NCBI GenBank assembly: GCA_944472155.2
Contig: OX235277.1
Coordinates: 32,560,804-32,624,803 of the forward strand
DNA from: Trichobilharzia szidati
Taxonomy: Eukaryota > Platyhelminthes > Trematoda > Strigeidida > Schistosomatidae
DNA: 64,000 nt
Direction of reading: 5' to 3'
Under the pieces are notes generated by a model, which had not been told where the DNA came from, searched no databases, and saw nothing but the letters and a program-made list of their open reading frames with translations. The number at the start of each line of letters is the position of its first letter. Position 1 is the first letter of the stretch. The position numbers were made by a program, and so were the translations under genes. Below, one piece after another: positions 11,100-22,479 of the stretch.

Positions 11100-11279
11100 C
11101 TCTCGTTTCATTTGTTCAATCGAAGATTTTTGGGCGCGTATTTCACTATTACGCCTCTCCAGTTCGTCATCTTGTTCAAATATTGAATCTTCCCTTAATT
11201 TCAATTCTTCTTGTAATTCTCTATTCTCTTTAGCTAGTTTCTCTCGAACTTTTTCAACTTGTGTAAGATTATTACGAAT
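11100..11279 (-). CDS. Exon 13: coiled coil
   Basis: 180 nt, 60 codons, phase 0/0. Acceptor CCACTTGTAG|ATTCGT, donor CGAGAG|GTAAAC. It encodes IRNNLTQVEKVREKLAKENR, ELQEELKLREDSIFEQDDEL, then ERRNSEIRAQKSSIEQMKRE: an unbroken, strongly charged coiled coil. Confidence 0.88.
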
Positions 11280-11589
11280 CTACAAGTGGCATAATTTGCA
11301 ATCGAATAAAGAGTATCAGTTAGAACTTCAAGTTACATGCAGAGCTTATTCACATTATGAGACCTTACGAATTTGAGCTCAATTTATAGCCAATATGAGG
11401 AGTGATATTTTCTGGAGACTTTAAAATATGGAAGGCAAATCATCTGGATGATGTGAATTGGCGATAGACACAATATTTCATTGAAGTTGATAAAATCCCT
11501 GAAAATTCTAATAAGTAGATTTCAAGTGTGAGTTATTTGATCAGAGTGCCTGAGCTGAACTCACTATTAATTGTGTCAGATAATTAGCA

Positions 11590-11860
11590 TGCCAGTTCAC
11601 CAATCAAATGTCACTTCCACTCTGTTAACTACTTGTACCAGTTAGACTGCCATGTGAATCTATAAGATAGCAGCAGTTCTGTAAGGAAGACGATAAATCA
11701 ACACCTTGTCGATACTGGCCATTCTATTCTACAAACTGTAGAGCAATACTCTTTCGCCTTCTTTGCATTACTAAAGTTCTAGCCATTCAGGTTGAGAGGT
11801 CAAAGCTCTGTATACAAAACAGAATTCTTCCGCCACTTCTACTCTCGTGGTAATGATCCT
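11590..11860 (+). mobile_element. PLE GIY-YIG tail scrap
   Basis: Plus codons give YQLDCHVNL, VRKTINQHLVDTGHSI and, after two stops, SVYKTEFF before a Trp-like end near 11850. The order resembles YQFTCSCG..TLSTRIREHI..LCVQKKYV of the intact GIY-YIG ORF at 33350. Weak but ordered similarity. Confidence 0.4.
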
Positions 11861-12189
11861 TTTGTTTTCAATGAATTTCCTTTTTGTTTCGTTTTAACTC
11901 TTTCAAATATATGACCAAGTGTATTGAGAAGAATTCTTTTGCATCGATTAACCAGAAGGCTGCTTGTATATGACTGAGTTTCAAAAGTGATGTCCCAAGT
12001 GAAATAATAGTCAACAAGTTGAGAAAATCTATTTGAAATACGTTTGATGCTGCAGGTTACATTTTCCACACAACCAGTTCCAATTCCGAAAATCAAAGAT
12101 GAAATACCTAGACCAACTACCTCTTCATTTATATATTAAATCAGCTTTTCTATAGGAGCACGTTTTACTGGCCATTGCACTAAGAACTT

Positions 12190-12475
12190 CGATTTTTGTG
12201 CTGGGGAATACTTACTACTTTATCCAAAGAAAGGTGTAGTAAAAACATTAACAGTTTAACACTAGACCACCTTGTATAAGCAGACCATAGAGAATTAAAG
12301 AATCATTCTTCTATCATCTAACAGGCATCGAATAAGTTTCCAAAGGCCTCGAGATATCGAACGCTCCGTGCAACAGAGGACACTGAAATTCGCTTGAAAC
12401 AACATAGGTAGTGTGTGTGCAAAAGAGATACGTCTAGTCCCTATTGCTACCTTGGGCAACTGTAGAATATATAAA
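12190..12475 (+). mobile_element. PLE C-terminal scrap
   Basis: It ends CVQKRYV, a stop, SLLLPWA in plus frame (12408-12452), matching the conserved last residues of PLE GIY-YIG proteins. The sequence before it is too decayed to place. It sits 475 nt downstream (in gene direction) of exon 12. Confidence 0.5.
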
Positions 12476-12949
12476 TTCATGAATTCTGTAATTTTTTCCT
12501 AGTTTATCTGGTATTCAAATTAGTGTTATACTGACTCATATTATCACTTAGAGATGTTTCCTAACTGTAATCTTCTGATTCTATTGATTTAATGTTACGT
12601 AAAATAACGCTAATGCTGGTAATAAGAATAATTCTTTAATTACTATAAATGCATATATCTGTAGAGTTCTACGAAAAAGTTATCGGAGAAAATATGTTCG
12701 TTGTTCACTAATCTCAGTCTTCTAAAATTTAAATAGCCATCTTTAATCAATTAAGATGAATGTTAAGTTGATAAAAGAAGTCGGTATAATGATATAGTTC
12801 ACAACAGGATTCGAACTAATCCTTTGAGGTTTACTCAAAATTCTTGTCGATAAACTTCCATCATCACATGCCTGCATTACAAAAAGATAAACTAAGGTAC
12901 TGTAGAGTATTACAAAATGAAGAGAACACTATGTTACAGTCACACTTAC

Positions 12950-13027
12950 AATTTGCATTTCTTTTCTCATGCTGTCTATTTCTTTCTTATAACTGGCAAT
13001 TTCTACAGTAGCACCCATTTTCTGTGG
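12950..13027 (-). CDS. Exon 12: short coiled coil
   Basis: 78 nt, 26 codons, phase 0/0. Acceptor TTGTTTTTAG|CCACAG (a second AG six bases on would drop two codons), donor CAAATT|GTAAGT. It encodes PQKMGATVEIASYKKEIDSM then RKEMQI. It is too short and lacks an in-frame Met near its start, so simple ORF calling misses it; phase and helix pattern support it. Confidence 0.8.
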
Positions 13028-13544
13028 CTAAAAACAAGAAGAATAATAGCTGACATCACAAAAAGCAAGAAAAAGACGAAGACTTTCTCTATAAGTTGAG
13101 TAGTCATCAGCATTACTTATTCTTTTCATGAGTCATCAGGTAGATTAGTCAAATGAATGAAGTCACAAATCGATTTGTTTTTCAACAAAACAGTATAAGT
13201 TATGTCACTTCAAGGATCACTTATATACTATCACGGTTTATCAGACTGGACAATGTCTTGATTCTGTTAAAACTCTCCCTTTCAAACTGAAAAATGTACC
13301 AACAAGAATTGCATTTAAAACGATTTAGGCTCACTACTGACTTCCTACAGCAACGCAGTGGATACACTTATTGGTCACCGGGGAGATACCAGTGTCACCT
13401 GCCGATTCCTTATTGCCGATAGAGGCCTAATTTTATCAGTCACTAAGGTTGAGACAGGTGACACTGTCTGCACCTTAGTGACCAACCAGTATGATCTAAT
13501 GAGCTAGTATTTAACCCTTTGACGTTTGAATATATGGGTACTGG

Positions 13545-13650
13545 ATTCAAGAATAAGTGGGGGAACACGTATACTTGGGTGAAGAGTCCTAAATTGAGAG
13601 AAATGATGGCTCTGGATTCTACGGCTAACCACCACCTAAAACAATTTACT
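13545..13650 (+). repeat. SM-alpha-type hammerhead SINE fragment
   Basis: GGTGAAGAGTCCTAAATTGA then GAGAAATG is a mutated hammerhead core, followed by CTCTGGATTCTACGGCTAACC, the same 3' part as at 880-905. Confidence 0.5.
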
Positions 13651-14203
13651 TCAAGCTAGTAATCCTCATAGTGTAACGACAGAAGGCAAGAGTCAGGCAA
13701 CAGATCATTTATTAAGGAAATCAACGCATATTTATATATTTTCATGTACATTACTATGGTTATTTAAGCAAACATACACAGTCTTCCGATTGGTTGTTTC
13801 TCACGTAAAGTTAATCTTTCATCTATTTGTGACTGTTTCTTGAATATCAAATCCTCTATATGTTAACTGCATCCGCCTACGCAAAGTCTGCTGTGGTCGG
13901 TTTTGAATCAATCTTTGTTCACATTTTCTCACGACAGATGTTGGGAACGTAAATATTGACGTAAATTACTGTCTACCAATTTGGCCAGTAGACAGCTCTC
14001 ACCACAATAGTATTTAGTCATCCATTAGATATATCAGTGGAAATTAAAAACATGAGTAAATTATCTTTTAATCACCTTCACCACAAGTTTGTGTGTATAC
14101 TTTTCTACAAGTTGTCATCAACCAACCATATCATTAACCAGTGTGATCTGTAGGTGGACTAGTATTAGCTAAATCTAGTCTTTTCCATAAAATAAACAAT
14201 CAA

Positions 14204-14368
14204 GGTGGATCATGAACTGACACCAGTTAGAGAACTATTGAATAGCAGAGAGTACTGAGTAAGTGTTCCATTCTCCATTGGGACTCTTCAGAGCCCATCA
14301 CAGCACTGAAGACTGACCCCGAACCTTCCAGTTACGAAGCTAACAGACTGAACACTCAGCCAATTGGA
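14204..14368 (-). repeat. SINE-A, minus copy
   Basis: Tail complement GGATCATGAACTGACACCAG, body with GGGACTCTTCAGAGCCCATC, and a head whose complement reads CCAATTGGCTGAGTGTTCAG (A-box region) and GGAAGGTTCGGGG (B-box region). Confidence 0.65.
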
Positions 14369-14539
14369 AAAAATTCAATCACAAATGAATCCTAACTTGA
14401 AATCAGTCAAATCCCTATAAACCAACACTTGAAAACAAACAGTCAACTAAAAGACATGAGGAGTAAGAATTCGATTTGTATGGAAAGAAGGCGTATCAGT
14501 GGTTCAGGAATAGAATGCTCGCCAGACAACAAAGCATGC

Positions 14540-14665
14540 CCGACGCATTCCTCACTAGCCAACTGTAAGCCGGGAAAGGTTAGGAACCTCACCCCGTGAA
14601 AGACACTGCCACCGCCGAAACTTAAAGGCTTGGAGCCCTGTTTTCCACTAAAAACTCTAAGGAGT
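14540..14665 (+). repeat. SINE-B fragment
   Basis: CCCGACGCATTCCTCACTAG..GGGAAAGGTTAGGAACCTCA..TTGGAGCCCTGTTTTCCACT is the body and tail of the tRNA-Gly-derived SINE that is complete at 39166. It ends 44 nt from the donor of exon 11. Confidence 0.5.
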
Positions 14666-14708
14666 ACAAAAAATGAATTACTGGTTGAGGTAGAGAAGGC
14701 AAACGAAC

Positions 14709-14840
14709 CTTGCTTTCAATTGGTTCCTTCTCCATTAATGCACGCATTGCTTCATTCATTTTACGCATTTGTTCAACACGCGATTTCAGATCATTAATTT
14801 GTTCATCACGAGCATCAATCATTTCTTCTTTTTCATCCAG
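14709..14840 (-). CDS. Exon 11: coiled coil
   Basis: 132 nt, 44 codons, phase 0/0. Acceptor TTTATTTCAG|CTGGAT, donor AGCAAG|GTTCGT, weaker than the other donors in the chain. It encodes LDEKEEMIDARDEQINDLKS then RVEQMRKMNEAMRALMEKEP. If the donor were skipped, the frame would continue about 29 codons through intron and into a SINE before a stop. Confidence 0.84.
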
Positions 14841-15534
14841 CTGAAATAAAAACAGGTGAAACTGAGACGACACTGATTATAATGTATGGTTTTATATTTG
14901 GACGCTTATTAAGTAGAAAAATGTTCACATTATAAGGTAATAAGAATGGAAAGAAGGCCGTAAGAAGTTCTTTTGTGGAAATTTTAGTCGACTCTTTCAC
15001 TCAGAAAATGCAGATAATGCTTTATTGATTATGTGTTGAACGTACCCAAATCTTCTACAATAATTGTCTCATGTTCAAATTATCGAATGATCAGACGTCA
15101 AATACCTCATTTTGCAGATCTGATTTTTCATCAGTCATTATTAGATGACTGGGGACAAGCGAAAAGAAGTCGTGAGCCTAGCTTTCACGCTTACTGGAAC
15201 TCATTACAATGGCATATCTGCAAACTCAAAGGAAGCAAATTGGTCTCAAGTATTCCAACTCACATCACCCAAGGCAGCAGTCAGAGATATGACCTTCTGT
15301 AGGACTGTTTTGAATAAGGTAACCAGTGCCCATGCATGCTACAGTGAGCATATTTACCTTAAACTGAATCTCACGACCACTTGAATTGAAAAATCCTTAT
15401 ATAGTTGCAGAAAACTGTTTGACTTACTGACAGCTTGCTGCGGAAATCAACCTAAATACAACTGATATAAATAAATTTATTATTTATAGACGTGTATAGC
15501 AAGTAGTTGTTTTTTTTTAAATTTATCATTTAAA

Positions 15535-15660
15535 ATTCGGTCACAGATTGATGGCAGTTAGAGAACCAGTGGAAACCAAGGAGTGCTGGAAATTTGCTTC
15601 GTCCTGGCTTTATACTCTTCATCAGTACACATCCATAATCCCACCATGAATTGAAAACGA
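15535..15660 (-). repeat. SINE-A, minus copy
   Basis: GTCACAGATTGATGGCAGTT then AGAGAACCAGTGGAAACCAA; the head is mostly lost. An (ATT)n run follows at about 15669. Confidence 0.5.
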
Positions 15661-16567
15661 GACCTTCATTATTATTATTATTACCATAATTGTAAATAAT
15701 ATTCTTACTTTTTATTATTCCACATCAATTTTTTCTTAAACTTAGTGATGGGATATAGTTTTTCTGAGTAATGTATACGTATGCATTCATCTAAATGATG
15801 AGTCAATTGAAACAATGGTTATTTACACTACACTTCATGTTTTCTGATGTTTCTTAGAATTTCGATTAGGAAGCAACAAACTCGACTCAAAATTCAACCT
15901 CATAAAGACTACATAAACATCTAATCTTTTAAATTAACACATACTTGACCCTGAGAGGGCATTCTTTGTATTAAACGGATTTCATATGTTAACGGAGTTT
16001 TCGCTATGTCTTCGAGTTGCAATTTTTGATGTTTTGGAATTTCCAGTGTTGGTTCAATCTTTCATCGGCATTATTTTTTAAATACAAGTGTTCTCTGTTT
16101 TCAACCCGACTATTGTGTTTCCTAGTAAACAGCTAATAAAGCTAGCGGATCTCTTTAACGTATTCACAAATATTATGTAAATCTGTTAACATGTAAAATT
16201 TTGTATGTTTTGTTCTCTATCGATGCTCTAGCTGCAATAATCGACGGAAGATGCGCACTGGAGTGCTGTTCCATTAAAGATGCTTATTTAAGAAATATTA
16301 CATCTTTATTCGAACGACCTGAGTCAGCATTCGAAGCATAACAAGAATTTCAGTTACAATTCAGGAACCTATCTGTATGAAATATTCGGTTTCTAGAAGA
16401 GCAAGAAATATTGTCTGAAATTACTCAGTGATAGTAGTATAATTACTTTTCATCCATACTTTAGTTTGAATTACACTGTCATCTGACCAGTAAATCTAAA
16501 GATCACTCAGTCAGTCAAATATTTCGTAAGGTTGACCTACATAAATATTAAAAACATACCTACTCAC

Positions 16568-16735
16568 CTCTCTCTGAAGCATTTCGCTACGTTTAGACTC
16601 CAAATGTTTTTCAGAGTTTTGATTTACACAAATATTCTGTTTAGTGGCCAACTCCAAACGTTTCTGAAGCACTATAGTACGCTGATGTTCTTCGGAAAGT
16701 AATTTTTCTAAGCATCGAATTTTCTGATTTGGATC
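16568..16735 (-). CDS. Exon 10: coiled coil
   Basis: 168 nt, 56 codons, phase 0/0. Acceptor TTATTTTCAG|GATCCA, donor CAGAGAGAG|GTGAGT. It encodes DPNQKIRCLEKLLSEEHQRT, IVLQKRLELATKQN, and a basic end HLESKRSEMLQRE. Confidence 0.87.
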
Positions 16736-17173
16736 CTGAAAATAAAAGTTGATTACATACAGGAATAAATCATTTAGAAAGAAGAATTGTATTGAAATGA
16801 ATATTGTAAACATGATGACATCTGAAGTCTTCTGAAAATACTTAATAACTAATGACATCCGATAGACGCATGTAAATATTAAGCCACAGGAAAGACTGAA
16901 ATATTCGAAAGTGCCACTATCCTTGACGGTGTGATCTATGCATTTGTGTGACGCAACACTAAATCCGCTACTTCTAATTCTTTAAAAATTTATAGGGTGT
17001 CAAGATCCAGTTTTGCGAAGAAAATCTGTTGGGATCTGAAGGCACGACTGCCGTGCCTACCATTTCTCAAAGAAGAAATCACCACACATTTGTTTCGAAG
17101 TTTATCGTGTTACTTTAGTAACAATAGAAGGCAAGAAACAGAAGTCAAGGTATATTTGTCATTGATCATACCG

Positions 17174-17192
17174 ATATATATATATATATATA
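17174..17192. repeat. (TA)n microsatellite
   Basis: An uninterrupted TA run in intron 9, downstream (in gene direction) of exon 9. Confidence 0.85.
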
Positions 17193-17470
17193 GAATGTTC
17201 AAATATACATTGTATTATGTTGTTAATGCAGTATTGGACTGTGGGAATATGTGAAAATAATATTCCAATGGAAAACATTGTCTGTATCACACCATTACAC
17301 TTTGTCTTAAGTGGAGCAAAACATGTTTTCACGACTATACAGTTATCCACTGTCAAAGTAAGGGAAATCAGCATAAAAATCAAGACTACAATAAAGCGTT
17401 GATTCAGTAAGCAATTCAATCTTTTAAATCTTACTACCCAAACAAAAATTTCTGTCTGGAATAAACTTAC

Positions 17471-17558
17471 CCCTATTTTAACGGATTCACTAGAAATTTC
17501 ATCCATTTTCTTATTGATAGATAGCTGATCTTCCGATGCATAGTTCAAATTTAGTAGG
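17471..17558 (-). CDS. Exon 9: short linker exon
   Basis: 88 nt: one base completing Ser, then 29 codons. Acceptor GTGTCCTTCAG|CCTACT behind a pyrimidine-rich tract, donor ATAGGG|GTAAGT. It encodes LLNLNYASEDQLSINKKMDE then ISSESVKIG. Phase agreement on both sides (2 in, 0 out) supports this small exon, which has little coiled-coil character. Confidence 0.78.
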
Positions 17559-17784
17559 CTGAAGGACACAATTAAACAATATAGAATCACTTTCTGTCAT
17601 TGACATCACATTTATATGATATTTAACAATATCAGAGTGGAATCCTCAGATCCCTTTTGAAAAATAACCGTTACAGTAGTGCAAAACCCTGAACTCAAGT
17701 ATTTTACTTCTTTATAACAAACTAAATCAGCATTTTCAAGTGCTGTTATACAAAAAGTTGCTTGTTCTCAAGAGAGGTGGCGAA

Positions 17785-17925
17785 ACTGTGTCAACTGGAG
17801 ACCCAATAAAAACCGGGGAGCAGCACTGAGTGCGGAATGATGAAGAGCTTCAAATTAAGACAAGATAACTGTCCAGTGCTCCTTGCTTTTGAATATTTCT
17901 CTGAATAATGTCAGTTAATGGGCTA
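17785..17925 (+). repeat. SINE-A, plus copy
   Basis: GCAGCACTGAGTGCGGAATG, then GATAACTGTCCAGTGCTCCT and CTGAATAATGTCAGTTAATG follow the SINE-A body-to-tail order. The tRNA-like head is not recognisable. Confidence 0.45.
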
Positions 17926-17974
17926 ATTCGAAATCACTATTTGTTGCTACGCTAATAATCTTACATCTTTCATG

Positions 17975-18800
17975 TGAACTGATAGGACAGTTAAGAGTGT
18001 ACGTACCTTAAAAGGCCAGATCCCTAAAGATTCTCTGTCCAATTGTGTCTATTAAATAAAATGCTTGGAATGTGATGCGATATACTTTGGACAAACATCT
18101 CGAGAAATCAAAGTCAGAAGATATGAACACCGTAGGGCATCTGTTCGACCACCGAGAAATTCGGTTGAACTAGAAAAACTTGAAAAATCATCAGCCATAG
18201 GTCTACATGCTATAGAATCAGGTCACAAAACTGATTTTGACAATATTGAAATAATCCAGAAAAACTTCAGAAATCACAAAGAACGTCTAATATCAGAAGC
18301 ACTTCATATCAAGTGGAATCCAAATTGCCTGAATAGGAATGATGGACTAAAACAGAATCTGACCTGGTTACAACACCTCCCTCCCCCATGAAGTGACAAA
18401 ATCAACACGAATGCGATATGCAAGTTCACTATGTAAACACACACTGTCTTTATAATTTCAAACACTGATCAAATCCAACAATCTACACTTGTTTTTGTTA
18501 TCTTTACCAATTGACCAACTTGACAACGAAAAATGCCCCCAGACTAACGAACGATGATCAAGTTAGTAAACTTTGTTTTGATATCATAACAGATGTACTA
18601 TTACCTTTGTTATTTGGTTTAGTGATCTTCATTGTTATTTTGACTTTCAATATGTCCTTTTAACTTGACCGAAGTCTATTTTCTCACCCCTTAACTCTTT
18701 GTTATATATATGCTGAGATTTTGTAAACTCCGGTTTAATAATACTTTGATAAAGCTATTAGCATTAAATAGCGAAACGTCAGTAAAAACCACGATATCGT
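17975..18800 (+). mobile_element. PLE tail: GIY-YIG domain and terminal repeat
   Basis: A frameshifted lead (VRTLKGQIPKDSLSNCVY) runs into 18065-18391, ECDAIYFGQTSREIKVRRYE. Here the family's YIGQT is YFGQT, and HAIESGHKTDFDNIEII carries the second conserved part. About 350 nt of AT-rich 3' sequence follows. The stretch 18745-18790 (TTTGATAAAGCTATT, AATAGCGAAACGTC) has a 6-bp GCTATT/AATAGC hairpin in front of GAAAC, as in PLE terminal repeats. This subfamily differs from that at 33 and 58 kb. Confidence 0.75.
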
Positions 18801-19166
18801 TTTGTTTTTCATTCATTGGGAAATACAAAAACCTTTATTATAATGAATATAATATACCCAATGCCCAAATTTTTGCAAACTGTTAAAAGTGAACTTGGTT
18901 TGGGCATATATAATTTCCTGTATACATCGGAAACTTTTGGCAAAGACATTGTGAAACCCTGATCTCTGAATATGGGAGCTATTTATCCACTCCCATCTAC
19001 TACTACAATGGCTTTAGACATTATTAACTCCTTGTAAAATAATTTCATCTGTTATCCTTCTTTTACATTTTTCAAATTCTTTAGTTACAGGAAGTTTGGA
19101 GGATATAAAAAATAACAACTAAAAGCTAGAATATTCAAGTATTTGTTTGTAGGGATTTGATTGATT

Positions 19167-19290
19167 GGTTACAGGATTTCATCATAAGCTGACATTGGTT
19201 AGGGAACCACCGGAAAACCTGGGAGCACTGGACATCTGTTTCGTCCTAGTTTGGGACTTTTCATCAGTACACACCCACCGGGCTTCAGCG
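19167..19290 (-). repeat. SINE-A, minus copy
   Basis: AGGGAACCACCGGAAAACCT, then ACTGGACATCTGTTTCGTCC and the GGGACTTTTCATCAGTACAC motif that corresponds to the body. Confidence 0.6.
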
Positions 19291-19452
19291 TCCTGCTGAA
19301 GTAAACAGAAACCCAGATTAGTGGAATACAGTGTCACAATTGCAAGTGCACTAATGTATATTTCATACCAGAAGTTACAATCTTGTTAATTCTTACATTT
19401 AATAAAAAGTTTCATAGTGATTTTCACCGGTAATAAACCCATGTATTTTTAC

Positions 19453-19592
19453 AGGTTTGATCATCAATTGATATCAGTTAGAGAACTGTTGAAAAGCCAG
19501 GGAGTCATGGACAGCTTTTTCGTCCTAGTTTGAGACTCTTTTACACCTTCTTCTGGCTTTCAGTGGATCTCTAACTGATTTCATCTCGTAGC
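19453..19592 (-). repeat. SINE-A, minus copy abutting a plus tail
   Basis: 19453-19543 is a minus copy (GTTTGATCATCAATTGATAT). 19555-19592 (TTTCAGTGGATCTCTAACTG) is the tail end of a plus copy, so two SINE-A pieces face each other here. Confidence 0.55.
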
Positions 19593-19599
19593 TGGCGGT

Positions 19600-20285
19600 C
19601 GCACTGTATAAATCCCTAATTGGCAGAAGCTGGAAGACTCTTCAAACCTTTAGGAATTGACGTCACACTCAAAGCAACAAAATCAATTTACTCAGCTCTA
19701 TGTTAACCAAAAGATTCAACAACGAAAGAAGATAAAACCAACATCATCTACAAAATAAATTGTAACACCTGCGAAAAACACTACATTAGCCAAAGTGGAC
19801 GTCCCCTTCATCTTCGTATCCGTGATCATAAACTAGCCGTCAAAAGACATGACATCCACTGCCTCATATCACTACATACCGACAACCACGGACAACAATT
19901 CGACTGGGATAACTTTCAAATATTAGACAGAGGAAACACCAGGAACGCTGGAGAATTTTTAGAAGCCTGGTATTCTAGTGAATCGTCAATCAGTAGACAC
20001 ATAGAGATAGACAAAATCTACCAACCGATAAGAAGGAAATTTTGCACACAAAAGGTCAAAGTTCAAGTCAAACAAACTATCATTTCCAATGCAAGTAGCC
20101 TAGAAGGTATCGAAACACACAAAAACAACAAATCACGTTCTAGGTCACCGGGAGAAATGACCAATAAAGTCGTGGAGAAATCTAAAAGTTCACTTCAAAT
20201 TGAAGTATGCGCCGAAAATTTTGCCTAGTACGGCAATAAAAGCTTCGTAAATAAACCATTCAGCTCAGAGAACACAACCACATAA
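19600..20285 (+). mobile_element. PLE tail: GIY-YIG domain, one stop, with terminal repeat
   Basis: Plus codons from about 19640 read KPLGIDVTLKATKSIYSALC, stop, PKDSTTKEDKTNIIYKINCN, TCEKHYISQSGRPLHLRIRD, NHGQQFDWDNFQILDRGNTR and EFLEAWYSSESSISRHIEID. The nuclease's YIG is YIS. It is a close relative of the element at 29603. The terminal repeat at 20209-20247 has a 5-bp TTGCC/GGCAA hairpin where the 30360 copy has GTTGTC/GACGAC. Confidence 0.8.
20209..20247 (+). ncRNA. Hammerhead-like motif, decayed core
   Basis: Homologous to 30360. The stem II is TTGCC/GGCAA around TAGTAC, so pairs have changed together, while the core (CCGAAAA, AAA) has decayed. Probably inactive. Confidence 0.45.
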
Positions 20286-20764
20286 AAATCTGTATATTAA
20301 CCTACTGTTTATAAGTGGTCAGCATCGAGATGGATTTCTGAAGTTGTAAGAAGTTGTAACCCAGACGGATTCCTCAAGTTAAGTTTAAAAAATGAATACT
20401 TTCCGACGAAAATGAATATCTGTGGCGCTATACAGACAATAAATAGAAGTCAGAATTCATGGGTTGCTGAACGGAAAATCACTGGTTTAAATATTTAGAT
20501 CCACAATGAGTTCATATGTGCATAATGATGAGTAGTTCAAAACCAGAACCAAGTGGATTTATTGATTCCCTGACCAATGTTAGTTTGTGATAAGAATTTC
20601 GCTGGAAGCCTAACTTCTAAATGCTTCATAATTTATTAAGTTTCAGTGGATACTTCCAAGTCTGATAGAACTTAGTTGGCACTAGGCGAAGGACTAAACG
20701 CATGACATTAATTGCTATGCAGTGTCTAGTCAAAGTATGCATTACAGTCCAACATGTTGTCAAT

Positions 20765-21070
20765 CACGAGCCCGAATAGCTTAGCGGTAACATCTCCAGC
20801 TGCAGCAATGGGTCACCTGGATTCGAATATTGAAAAGGACAGGGGCTCTTTCAAGATTGCAGAAACGCCTTGCTATTTGGTGAGCAGCTAATAAGCATGA
20901 AACTTGGGTTCAAGTCTTTGCACCGATTACTTCCACCCATCTAACAACAATTCAGATAACACTGTAGTCGAGAGGCAGTGGCGAAAGTGAAAATTTGACT
21001 GATACAATCCAGCCTGCAACAGCACCAACGGCTAGATGCATAATATTAGTTACTACCCAGGGTGCAATCA
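20765..21070 (+). repeat. SINE-D: tRNA-derived SINE
   Basis: GCCCGAATAGCTTAGCGGTA looks like a tRNA 5' half with A box, and GGATTCGAATATT like the B box 45 nt later. The remaining 230 nt body (to about GGTGCAATCAAAGAG) is not tRNA. Only one copy seen here. Confidence 0.5.
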
Positions 21071-21649
21071 AAGAGTTTTTAAGTCACTGAAATTATCCAC
21101 TTACTGTTTAAAATACTTTTGACCGTCTATTAAGTTTATTCATCTGCACAGTCAGTATTATTTTTCTAATTGGTTCATTATGTCTATTGATTTCCCCTTC
21201 GAAAAATCAATATGCATGATTTACTGATTGGTTACACTAACTAATTCATATGCCAGATACTATGGGTAATAATCTTTCAGACTAAATAAACCAATGCGCA
21301 TACCCTAACAGGAAGTATACTTTCGTGTTAGCATATACAAAAATTGCATTAACAGAAATTTCGTTTTTATTTTGTAAACGTTTTATGTAATAAACACAGT
21401 TACAAGGTATTTCTTATTCTTGCCTGTGTTGGACATTATGGAGCGAAAAACTGTAGGGGGAGTTAATTTTGGAAAACAGTTTCATTATAAACTATTGATA
21501 CCATATAAAAGATAGCTGATTAGCATGTATTTCAGATTGGTTCAATAAGTTGTACCTAAATCCTTGGTCTCTGCTGACATGTACGCTTCTACTATGACTG
21601 TTTGTACGATGTCTGAACTTTAACATGATGCTATTTCGGTTTACAGTGG

Positions 21650-21855
21650 AATGGAGGATGCGCATTTCGTCCTATTTGGGGTTCGTCATCTGGGTATATC
21701 TTCATCCCCACCGAGTAATGGTGTTCTCACCAGAACGTAGACATATCAAGGACCCTTTAAAATGTCAAAGCACTTTTTACTAGACCAGTGGACCACGAGA
21801 ACCATCTCTTATGTGATAAGTTTAAGGATGAGTGGGACCGCTGTCACTGTCTGGG
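21650..21855 (-). repeat. SM-alpha-type hammerhead SINE
   Basis: GGATGCGCATTTCGTCCTAT then TTGGGGTTCGTCATC is the complement of GATGACGAACCCC..AAATAGGACGAAATGCGC. GGACGAAA and the CAAATA loop of the schistosome hammerhead are kept; stem II has changed to ACCC. The body to 21855 matches 4150-4290. Confidence 0.65.
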
Positions 21856-21910
21856 GATAAGGGTACATTCAGATGATGAGTTCTAAGTAGGATGAGGTAC
21901 GTAGCGGTTA
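21855..21910 (+). repeat. SM-alpha hammerhead piece in opposite orientation
   Basis: CAGATGATGAGTTCTAAGTA then GGATGAGGTACG keeps the GATGA..GGATGA order of a decayed hammerhead. Its distance from the minus core at 21655 is about the same as between the opposed pair at 640 and 850. Confidence 0.45.
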
Positions 21911-21929
21911 CCTCTTTCACCTATCTGGT

Positions 21930-22260
21930 CAACGTTGTTTCATTTACTAGCAACACAAATTTAGATGCGAAAAGCAGGATCGGAAAAGCAAAACAGATAT
22001 TCAGTAAACTGAAATCAGTGGAGAAATCTACTTATTTAGCATAAGGAACAAAATTCAGATTTTCAACACTAGTGTCAAAGGTGCCAGTTCTTCTGCATGG
22101 TTCACAGATTTGGCTCGCCTAATGAAAAGCTTTTTCAACAGCCTGCAGCAGACTTTCTTCATCAACTCTTTATGCTCGGTGGTATTAAAGATGAGACACC
22201 TATTTAGAAAAGAAAAGTAAAAAGGAACTCCAGCAACACCACCCTCCTTCATCAGTCAAC
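21930..22260 (+). mobile_element. RTE/SR2 LINE scrap
   Basis: Plus codons SRIGKAKQIFSKLKSVEKST, FRFSTLVSKVPVLLHGSQIW match the KSRIAKARNTFINLKPIW..ILLYGSETW section of the RTE at 5569-6357. Bounded on the left by hammerhead SINE sequence. Confidence 0.65.
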
Positions 22261-22479
22261 AAATTGATGGATAGGTGCCAAGCTTCCGTCAGGCCAATCC
22301 ACCTTTCCAGATTAAATTGTTCTTTAAACAAACGAATAGCCCACTATTAATCACACTTATCTAATCTAACTGTATCACTGGAGCCTTACAACCCCATAAA
22401 TCAACGTTTTCTCTTTATCTAACACTTTAAACCTAACCTCATTATTATTACTTATTGTGTTTCACCATCTTAATTGACT

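Larger units (their letters stand above)
11280..12949 (-). other. Intron 12
   Basis: Two PLE scraps at 11590 and 12190. Between them, 11839-12096 is open on the minus strand (VDYYFTWDITFETQSYTSSL) but I cannot assign it. 12480-12949 is AT-rich without visible structure. Confidence 0.65.
13028..14708 (-). other. Intron 11
   Basis: Hammerhead SINE piece at 13545, SINE-A at 14204, SINE-B at 14540. 13100-13540 and 13650-14200 show no feature; 13370-13500 has short, imperfect inverted sequence around CACTAAGGT and CACCTTAGTGACC. Confidence 0.65.
14841..17470 (-). other. Introns 10 and 9 (either side of exon 10)
   Basis: Only a SINE-A at 15535, an (ATT)n run near 15669 and the (TA)n at 17174 are identified; the rest, including two overlapping open plus frames at 15033-15384, is unassigned. 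Confidence 0.65.

Noticed and set aside
11839..12096. Minus-strand 85-codon ORF as a PLE thumb domain
   Set aside because: Only one short run (SSLLVNRCKRI) recalls the PLE thumb; the order of other motifs is missing.
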